Assembly: GCA_022457155.1 (NCBI GenBank)
Contig: JAJGOT010000257.1
Location: 243,501 to 307,500 of the forward strand
From: Cladopsammia gracilis
Lineage: Eukaryota > Cnidaria > Anthozoa > Scleractinia > Dendrophylliidae
DNA length: 64,000 nucleotides
Direction of reading: 5' to 3'
Position 1 is the first letter of the stretch, and each line of letters starts with the position of its first letter. Of the stretch, positions 56,191 through 64,000 are shown piece after piece. A program made the position numbers and the translations under genes. Below the pieces are notes generated by a model. That model was not told the origin of the DNA. It saw nothing but the letters and a program-made list of their open reading frames with translations, and ran no database searches.

Positions 56191-57095
56191 TAAATTTAAT
56201 ATCAAAACAAAGGCACACTGAGAGCAAATAAGGTCATCGATCTGAAGTTTATTTCTCTTTTACTTATTTTACAGTGAGTTTAGAAGTTTCGTGTATTTGT
56301 TTTTGTTGTGAAATAAAATGTTATTAGATTGATTTGCAACACGATCTTGCTTCAATCTGGTAGACGTTTAAAAATGCTGGGTGATTAATTACATTCACGT
56401 CATGAAGGCCAGGGTAGTTGAAAGAGTAGTCGAAAGTAGCGAAGGTGGAAACTTGTTTGTATAGTTAGAATAAAGCGTCGCATAACTTGAGTAGAGTTGT
56501 GGGATGATGGTACGAGAACATTGAGTACTGCTCCCGAAAAGAGTACAGACGACGTATAAATGATGTGTGGGGCAATATCCCTCTTATGCAAGTCCCAAAA
56601 CGTGCAATTACAGTTCAAAGTACGCTCACCAACTGAGATGTATAAGGTGAAAAATGCGAAATGTAGAATTGTCCTATATATGCGATTCTGTGGATAAGAA
56701 TCGAAGCAAATGTTTATAATAATCAGGCGCGTAGCCAGCCTTTAAGCCATTAAGCCTGGGCTTAACAGGAATTTCCGTGATCTTTTTTGTTCAGTAGCCG
56801 AAAGGCCGTAATTTCTGCTATTATTTCTTTGGAAAATAAAATCATGACCATCGAAACATGTATTAAAAATGTAAATGCCCAAATGTTGTGCTCTAAAGAA
56901 AGCAAAGACGGTGGTCTAAAACATTCATTAAAGTAGTTTTGTTTACGTAATACTAGTCGGCTTGTTGATTTCATACCTGTCTGAACTGTCTAGGTTTTGA
57001 TAACTGTGGGTCGTTAGGGAAGGGTATACCCTGATCGAAAACCAAATTAATGTTTTAAGTCCACTAACAAAAGTACTAAATAAATTATATATTTA

Positions 57096-57720
57096 TAGCG
57101 GAGCACTTGCCAGGCCAAAGGCCTGGCTGCGCAGCCCCATATAATAACCTTGCCCGTCATTTTTCATGGTCATGGCTAGCGGAATGTTTCGTGGGCGCGT
57201 GTGTGCCCGCCGCCGTACGCCGTGGGCTAGCTCGCTGGCGCGTATAACTTCGCAAAACATGCGCGTACGACGTCATCAACATCCGGGATCTTTGAGGCTT
57301 TGGTTTTCGCGCGGCTACACAGCCGTCAGCTCGGTAAACACTTTAGTTGGATTGTTGTGTTTAGCGGAAAATTAAGGTCGTTATTTCCCTGCAGTTTTTT
57401 GCGGTTTGCTACTCAAGACAGGGATACTAGTTGAGGGATACTCAGAAGCCGCTTTAGTGGAAAAAGAAGAGCTTTCAGGGATAAAATCTTGGTTCGAGGA
57501 ACTTCATATTATCAATGCAGGAGCAATGCGGGGAGATGCCTTGTTTTACGGATTTGAGAACCGAAGAAGCGGAGTTTTAACGAATTTCCAAGCAGTCCAG
57601 TGCTTTAAAGGTAAAATAAATCACATTTTACGATGGGAATTTATGTTGATATCAAGTTTTGATTGACTTTTCCTTTGAGTTCTCTTAAGTTTTGGAGACA
57701 TGTTTATGAAAAGTGTTCAA
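57096..57720 (+). mobile_element. 1.2-kb dispersed repeat, copy 4 (truncated)
   Basis: Shared with block A (24,627). Its right half and about 500 bp beyond are deleted in B, joining AAGTGTTCAAAT directly to ATTGCAATCAATG. Confidence 0.75.
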
Positions 57721-57893
57721 ATATTGCAATCAATGATCAATTCCTTACCAGATTTCGTCCTTGCGCCGATATTCCTCTCTGCACACGCCGAGGTTTTGTA
57801 AAACGTTGTTTAGTGTACTAAGGGCAGGATATATATCAAGTTAACAAAACCTCGGACATATTGCATAAGCACCAAAAATTCCTGTCATTTTTC

Positions 57894-58109
57894 GGTAATA
57901 GGTCCATGATAACCGTCACGTCACCAAATGAAGAAACCATAACGAGGGAAAATGTTTCTTAGACCTAACGAGGGAAAACCTAACGTGGGAAAACGTATTT
58001 TAAAACAGCTTTTCATTCGTTAGGTTTTCCCTCGTTAGGTCTAAGAAACATTTTCCCTCGTTATGGTTTCTTCATTTGGTGACGTGACGGTTATCATAGA
58101 CCTATTACC
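57894..58109. mobile_element. 216-bp palindromic MITE with 8-bp target duplication
   Basis: Starts GGTAATAGGTCCATGATAAC and ends with GACCTATTACC. It is flanked by CATTTTTC at 57,886-57,893 and 58,110-58,117. Block A has one CATTTTTC at 26,471-26,478 and no insertion. Nearly the whole element is two mirror arms containing TAACGAGGGAAAA. An 8-bp duplication fits hAT, P or Merlin families. Confidence 0.9.
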
Positions 58110-58117
58110 CATTTTTC

Positions 58118-60085
58118 ACTGAATCAAGATCCATTTTTGGACGAAATATATCGTGGAGAATGTTGAAAATAGCATTTCCGAGCCCCTAGATTTCAAAATT
58201 TCCTGGGGGAACGTGCCCCCAGACCTCCCCAGAGGCTCGCGCCTTCGGCGCTCCGACTTTTACCCCAAAGAAAATATCTCGGGCTTAAACGGAAAAAAGG
58301 TCTGGCTACGCCCCTGATAATAATGAATCTTGGTGACCTCCGAAGAGGCTCAATTATCCTCCGGAGTCAAGATTTAATCCAGTTTTCCTCATACGAGGCT
58401 TTTATGTAAATACCGACCTAGAAACAGGAAATTACTCAGGCACCTGTACGAAAACTTATAGCCTGGCATAGCGAGAATCCGGCCTGATTCTGGCCATAAG
58501 TCTCTTTTACAGCGTGCATTGAACAAGACAAAGCAAGACACCAAATTTGTCTCGCTTTACGCCTAAACTGAACAAGTTATTCGTCTCGGTCTTGTCAGTC
58601 AATGGTTCCAATGAACTCATTGCTAGGAATGACGTCAATGTTAACTCTAATTTGTGGAATTTACTATGCATGACACCATCGCATCGACACTTGAGGCCGG
58701 TAGAGCTGACAACTGTAATCGTCAAAAAGAGTCATTCGATTTACTTTTTGGATAATAACTTAATATTTCCAAAAAGTGGGACTTAACCATTTCCACAAGA
58801 TAGCAAAGTTTAAAAAATATTCACCGAAGGAATCTCGACATATTAAAGAATAAAGGTCAATTCTTGCACAATATTTGCCATTCTTCAGATGCTCTGTTAC
58901 CATAGCAACGGCCTCTACCAAAAAGTGACAACTGACAATTAAGCAAAAATATGTTGGCATCGTTACTTGCAAATCTCGTGAACCAAAATTGTAGGACAAG
59001 AAAATTAGGCTCTATTTTGTAACTCATGATAGTTAGTGTAGGTGCTTTTTCTTAAAACTCCAAGGAGCCATCATTTTCTAGCAGATGAAGCTATTTTTAT
59101 GCGTGCTTATACGATGATCCTGATGCAATACTCTACTTAACATGTAAAGCTTCATCCAGGCAGCTCTTAATAAGAAGAGTAAGAAAAGAACATGAACATG
59201 ACTTTCGAAATGTTGATTTTCCAGGTTATTTCGTAATAAATTAAACAGTTAACTTGACTTTTCGCTCTGTACACGACCCGAAATTCTAAAGAATGGCAAA
59301 TACTGTGCAAGATTTTACCTTAATTATTTAATGTTTTGCTTTTCTTTCAGTGACAGGGTAACTTGGGCAATTAAATTAGGGTTTTGTAAACACGACTTTC
59401 GAAATGTTGATTTCCAAGTTTATTTCGTGATAAAGGGTGGTCAAAACCTCAACAGAAAACTTGACTTTTCGCTCCGCTTGCTAAGCATAAAAGATCGCGG
59501 GAGGATGATTCTACTGCAGATAGTCGAAATGTTATTAAGTTGTTTAGTAACGGTGTATTAATTGCGAATCACTGGTTTTACAAAGGAATATCGATCTCTT
59601 ATGTTTAACACGACTTTTTCTGGGATTTCGCCTACGGGTAATGTTCCTATATGGTTCTACGAAAAAGGGAATTTGCTCCAAATGCTACTCTAGTTTAATT
59701 CTTCATAATTAACCCTCACTCAGCCAACCATGCACAAGCCAAGACTAAACTGACACATCACGTTTCAAAAGTTTGTGCTAAACTGAAAAGAACTGTTTTG
59801 AAAATAAATTGAAAATAATTCTTGAAACGGAAAGTAAAATGCAAGCAAGAAAAAAAAAACCACGGCGTTTTCAATTAAACAAATCAGTTCAATTTTCAGA
59901 CCAATGGCGAAAATATTTTTGTTCAAGATTAACACCACAATAGAGGAGTGATATAAATACAGGAAGACAAAACGATCCAATTCACTAAAAACGCTTATTT
60001 TGATTAGAAAATAGTTATTATAGCTGTTTAGATTCCTATGGTTGATTTTACAGTGAGCTGGCAGAAAAATAGCTGTTCTTTCTTG
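58118..60085. other. intergenic part of block B, no gene recognised
   Basis: Matches 26,480-27,438 and 38,466-39,391 of block A with the LTR element absent. Short frames differ between blocks by indels. Confidence 0.5.
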
Positions 60086-60216
60086 CCAGCCAGCCAGCCA
60101 GCTGACTGGTATACTCAACCAGCCAGCCAGCCAGCCAACCATCTTTCCAGCTGACTAATTTTTCCAGCCAGTTAGATGACTCGTATAATCAACCATCCAA
60201 CCAGCCAGCTAGCCAG
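60086..60216 (+). repeat. CCAG-rich tetranucleotide repeat, block B
   Basis: Counterpart of 39,392-39,535. Confidence 0.85.
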
Positions 60217-60719
60217 GCGCCTAGACAGCCCTAGTCTATTAAAATTTTTGTGTACTTTGGAAAATAATCGGAAAACTTTTAATGACTCCCGAGCAGCATA
60301 CGGAGATCTTCGGCAATTTCCGGACAATAGTCGGACGGTCAGTGTACAATAATAAATCATTTGATAAAGAAACCACTCTTTCTAACTGTACCATTCATTT
60401 TTATGAATGACCATTCATTTTCATTTTTATGACCATTCATCTGTTGTTTGTCAGCATTTATATGAGACACTCCTTTTGAACAGGTTTTGGGTCTTGGACT
60501 CGTAAAAATGAACAACTTCTCTGAGTTGATTTATAGAGTATGCTTGGCCAAACCTTTCGTGTTTTGGCCAACAAGAAGGCCAAAACGACAACAACCGTTT
60601 ACTGTTGCATAAAACTTCTAAGAATATTAGAAATATTGACCTTGTTGAAAGTATTTAGTTTTTATCGATAAAAATGTTCCATTTAGTTTTTATATTACTT
60701 TTCTTGTTTTGTTCACCAG

Positions 60720-60889
60720 AAAACTTGAGGACGTTAGTGAACTTTTAGAAAGAAACCTCGGTTTCGACAACAGAAGTTAAAAAGTTTTTTTATCGCACGT
60801 TTAAAAATCTTTACGCGCTTTCAGTGTCCATCATGACAGATGTCGATAACCGGAGAGAGCTAATCCCAATGAACTTTCTTCTACAATAA
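60720..60889 (+). pseudogene. broken terminal-exon copy (block B)
   Basis: Acceptor TTCACCAG is kept, but a lost T converts AGAAGTTTAAAA to AGAAGTTAAAAA and creates an in-frame stop. Compare the intact version at 63,650-63,818. Confidence 0.4.
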
Positions 60890-60924
60890 ACGCGCTATTA
60901 AAACGTATCAGTAGATTTATAACT

Positions 60925-61206
60925 AACAATAGTCCAGTTTCAAGTTAACCAATACCGCTGAATAAAAAGACTGAAGACATGTTTGCACAGGGTTTGTCGC
61001 TATCTGAAGTAAAATATTCATACATACCAGCATGAGTCAGTCTCGTAAATGCTGAGTGTTAAAATGAAACAATAGTCAGAGTTGTGAATATTTCATCTTC
61101 TTGCTGGTATATATGAACTGATTTTACTTCAGATAGAGACTAACCCTATGCAGATGTGTCTTCAGCCTGTTTATTCAGCGGTATTGGTTAACTCGAAATT
61201 GGACAA
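60925..61206. mobile_element. foldback element with about 100-bp arms
   Basis: Arms carry AGTTAACCAATACCGCTGAA and its complement, then GACTGAAGACA and CTGAAGTAAAATATTCATAC. The third copy of the flank at 63,845-63,870 lacks the insertion, giving an empty-site comparison. Confidence 0.75.
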
Positions 61207-61400
61207 TAACTAAAGTTCGGCAAATTTTTAAGAACTTTTTTGATTCCAACATGATCGCTCACCCCTGTTGCAATCAAGGTCGCCACCACTTTTTTAATGT
61301 CAGGGCCTGAACCCGAAAAATGAAAATAAAGAAAACCTAGCCAACTGGAAAATAACTTCGGATATTTCGTGAAGCGGCGCAGAGATGGATAAACCTTTCC

Positions 61401-62285
61401 CACGACTGTGCTTTTCAGATAGGTTTTAGTATTTTAATTTACATATTTTACAGACTGTGAAGCGTCACTGAACTTAAAGACAAAGCGCCATAAAGTGCCT
61501 ATGAAATATCGGCGACAGTTCAGTCATTTAAACTGTGTATAGGCATTCAACTCTTTTCATTTCTATACCATTCAGCATTGAAAGGATATCTCTCTTCGTT
61601 AATGCCCCTATTGTATTGTGATAACCCCGCGCAATTGTTTTAAAAATCAATTAGTTTTCGAGTGATTGCAAGTTCTCGACTCTCGCCATTCCGATCAACT
61701 TCGCAAAGGTTTATCTGAAGGTACGTCCACCTTATGAAAGTTATGCAAAAAAGTGATTAATCACGGTATTATATACAAGTCTTATAGTTATAATGTGTGA
61801 GCGATGTCTTCAGCCATCATTGCATTTGCAAACTTACAATTTAATTTGAGATCTTGACTATTGAAAATTTTGATGCAAAAGTAACGTAAAAAAGTTCGAA
61901 TAGGGACTGGGTTACAAGAATCTAAAAATATCAATTTACAGGCAATTCTATGATGATCTAAAAATACAAATAGATTTATATATACACAATTCTAAGTAAA
62001 AATGTATGACTATGGTTTATAAACTAATGATTATTTAAGGTGAAGATTGTACTTGGAAAGAAACGGCGACGCAGTCTTTCAGTCCTGCATTTAGGTATTG
62101 AATAGTTCTTTGCGTTTCTCGTTTGATTGTGATGCGTGCACTCTCTTGTCATGGGGAGATGTTTAGAGAGACAGTGGACCCCCTCGTGAGATCTTTTCAC
62201 TGAAGTGTCTTTACGCAAAGTTCACTGATGCATCTTTCATGTAATCTGGGTAGCTTTATCACAGTCATACATCAATCTTTATCAA
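61401..62285. other. intergenic, no gene recognised
   Basis: AT-rich sequence with no supported feature. Confidence 0.4.
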
Positions 62286-63649
62286 AAGATGGGACTTTGA
62301 ACTAAACTAAACAGAAAACTTGACTTTTCGCTCCGCTTGCTATGATAAAAGACCGCGGCAGGATGATTCTACTGTGGACTAGTGGAAATGTTATTAGGGC
62401 TTTTCGATTTAACGGAAAATCCACGGAAGTGGAACTACAGTTTCTCATGCAAAGTTGTGAAATCGGTTTGGTACTCTGAAATACCATTAAGTCCGGAAAA
62501 CATCGCTTATATGTTTTGGTGATATGGCTACTCGTTTCAAAAGAAAATCTGTGTTTCGTTGTACTTTTGCGCGCGCTGGGAATGTATGTCTTGGCAAAGT
62601 TTCGCGACTTGTGGGCAAGTCTAAGGAATGTAACCACGTCAGTTGAGCCGCGACATCTTGCGAAAGCTTGGTTCATTTAAACAGTGATTTTAAGCCCCAA
62701 ACTTTTAAGATATTTTGATTCAGACAAAATAACGAGCATAAGGTTGGGTACAAGACTTTAGAGGAGTGGCATACAACAGACTACATGGTACAATTTGTAA
62801 GAGATTTAACATGCTGTGTACCAGCTCTTGTTTCGTGGAGTAAAGTGAAAGTCGTCGAAATGAATATACTGTATTTTTAATAGGTGGTTTGCAACCATTC
62901 CCTGAGAATTTAAAAGACAACAGCGCAGCGGCCATGCTGGTGAACGGAACAAAAGAAAGTAATAGAAGCTAATGGTAAATCTTTTGTTTATTACCTTCAG
63001 CGTGACGTCAGGTGAAAACGTCCAAAATGTGAAAAACCTACAATCTGAAGTCGGTTTAGCTTCCAGAGTATAGACACGATTAAAATCCACCAAATACGAG
63101 TTTTAACGGCTATAAAACTTGCCGCTAAATGCGCTGAATTACTTGGTCTATTCGATGGACTACAACCGACTCTAACCCTGAAGTGGGCATGGCGTACAAT
63201 TCCAATAACTTGCTATTCGATATTCTTTAATGTAATACAAGTCAAAATGACTCAACTGACGCTGACGCCATGTTCGATGGAATCTTTTATCTAGTTCGCT
63301 GTGAAAAACAGCTTTTGTTTTTACTAGAAGAGTTCAGCTAGCGTTCGGCTGTAGTAAACATCTTTTGTTTGTCTACATTCATAGACACTCCTTTTGACAT
63401 AGACACTCCTTTTGAACACGTTTTGGGTCTTGGATTCGTAAACAACTTCTCTAAGTTCATTTATGGAGTGTGCTTGGCCAAACCTTTCGTGTTTTGGCCA
63501 ACAAGGAGGCCAAAACGACAGCAACCGTTTACTGTTGCATAAAACCTCTAAGTATTTTAGAAATGTTGACCTTGTTGAAAGTATTTAGTTTTGATCGATA
63601 AGAATGTTCCATGTAGTTTTTATATTACTCTTCTTATTTTGTTCACTAG

Positions 63650-63818
63650 AAAACTTGAGGACGTTAGTGAACTTTTAGAAAGAAACCTGGGTTTCGACAA
63701 CAGAAGTTTAAAAAGTTTTTATCACGCGTTTAAAAATCTTAACGCGCTTTCAGTGTCCATCATGACAGATGTCGATAACCGGAGAGAGTTAATCCCAATG
63801 AGCTTTCTTCTACAATAG
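63650..63818 (+). CDS. candidate terminal exon, intact copy
   Basis: After an acceptor (GTTCACTAG|A) the frame reads KLEDVSELLERNLGFDNRSL then KSFYHAFKNLNALSVSIMTD and closes with a TAG at 63,816. The composition is protein-like, and two other copies of the segment (40,027 and 60,720) are broken by single-base indels. I do not recognise the family. The upstream exon has not been found. It could be a real last exon or a lucky frame in a repeated segment. Confidence 0.35.
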
Positions 63819-63879
63819 ACGCGCTAACGCAATATCAGTGGATTTATAACTAACAATTGAAATAAACTTCGGCAAATTT

Positions 63880-63960
63880 TTAAGAACCTTTTTGATTCCA
63901 GCATGAGCGCACACCCTTTGTTGCAATCAATGCCGCCACCAGTTTTTCCAATGTCAGGGC
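63880..63960 (-). CDS. possible minus-strand terminal exon at window edge
   Basis: After an acceptor-like TTTGGGTGCAG the minus strand reads ALTLEKLVAALIATKG and closes 27 codons later. The block-B version (around 61,230-61,310) is out of frame in the same reading. Tentative, since any gene would continue beyond the window. Confidence 0.2.
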   Translation of the reverse strand, partial: ALTLEKLVAALIATKGVRSCWNQKGS

Positions 63961-64000
63961 CTGCACCCAAAGAAAAAAACAAAGAAATCCTAGCCAACTG

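Larger units (their letters stand above)
48096..61400 (+). repeat. duplicated block B
   Basis: Direct repeat of block A (15,610-27,438 plus 38,466-40,480). It lacks the LTR element, the A-specific 1.26-kb repeat and the piggyBac-like element, and carries its own insertions. The empty sites at 51,860, 54,109 and 59,147 are precise. Confidence 0.8.
62290..64000 (+). repeat. third diverged copy of the distal block, runs off the window
   Basis: Starts with the AAAACTTGACTTTTCGCTCC block and includes the GGTTTTGGGTCTTGGA block and the exon-like segment at 63,650. It lacks the CCAG repeat and the foldback of block B. Confidence 0.65.

Noticed and set aside
1..64000. tRNA, rRNA or other structured RNA genes
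   Set aside because: I looked for T-arm and A/B-box-like words and for conserved rRNA segments and found none that I could support by eye; a covariance-model scan would be needed to exclude them.

Overview
The window looks like nuclear DNA of an early-branching animal, most likely an anthozoan cnidarian (a stony coral or sea anemone). The evidence is indirect: AT-rich sequence, GT-AG introns, a secreted multi-exon gene with a LamG-like fold, an env-bearing chromodomain Ty3/gypsy element, and very dense short foldback elements with poly-G/poly-C ends. No rRNA, tRNA, CRISPR or bacterial-type operon was seen. Only about a quarter of the window holds recognisable genes; the rest is repeats and unassigned intergenic DNA.

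Layout. (1) 1-16 kb is repeat-rich: a nested foldback at 2.47-7.11 kb, a tyrosine-recombinase ORF at 8.64-9.39 kb between long diverged inverted arms (7.89-11.1 kb, the right arm interrupted by a 5'-truncated LINE), two copies of a 120-bp Harbinger-like MITE, and an 812-bp pogo/Tigger-like element. (2) 16.7-21.8 kb is secreted gene copy A: five coding exons giving 403 residues (signal peptide, Cys-rich module, an unassigned beta-rich module, and a LamG/ConA-like domain split over two exons). (3) 27.44-38.46 kb is an 11,023-bp LTR retroelement on the minus strand. (4) 38.5-48 kb holds the distal part of duplicated block A plus MITEs. (5) 48.35-53.97 kb is gene copy B, in direct orientation about 31.6 kb from A; its flanks repeat those of A to about 61.4 kb. 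(6) 61.4-64 kb holds a further diverged copy of the distal block.

The retroelement is the main find. Its two 541-bp LTRs look identical by eye. It has a 4-bp target-site duplication (AAAG), and the matching unoccupied site survives in block B, so it inserted after the duplication and very recently. On the minus strand it carries gag, a -1-frame pol ending in a chromodomain, an env-like membrane protein with a furin-type site, an unrecognised ORF, and a small RING-like protein. The three downstream ORFs are each preceded by, or overlap the start of, a splice-acceptor-like sequence, a layout that recalls complex retroviruses.

Blocks A and B act as a natural insertion clock. Some mobile elements are shared (older than the duplication) and others occupy only one block and have a clean empty site in the other (younger). 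Copy B of the secreted gene shows two weakened splice signals and a new C-terminus read from repeat sequence, so it may be decaying or neofunctionalising. All domain and family names come from reading motifs by eye and were not checked against any database.
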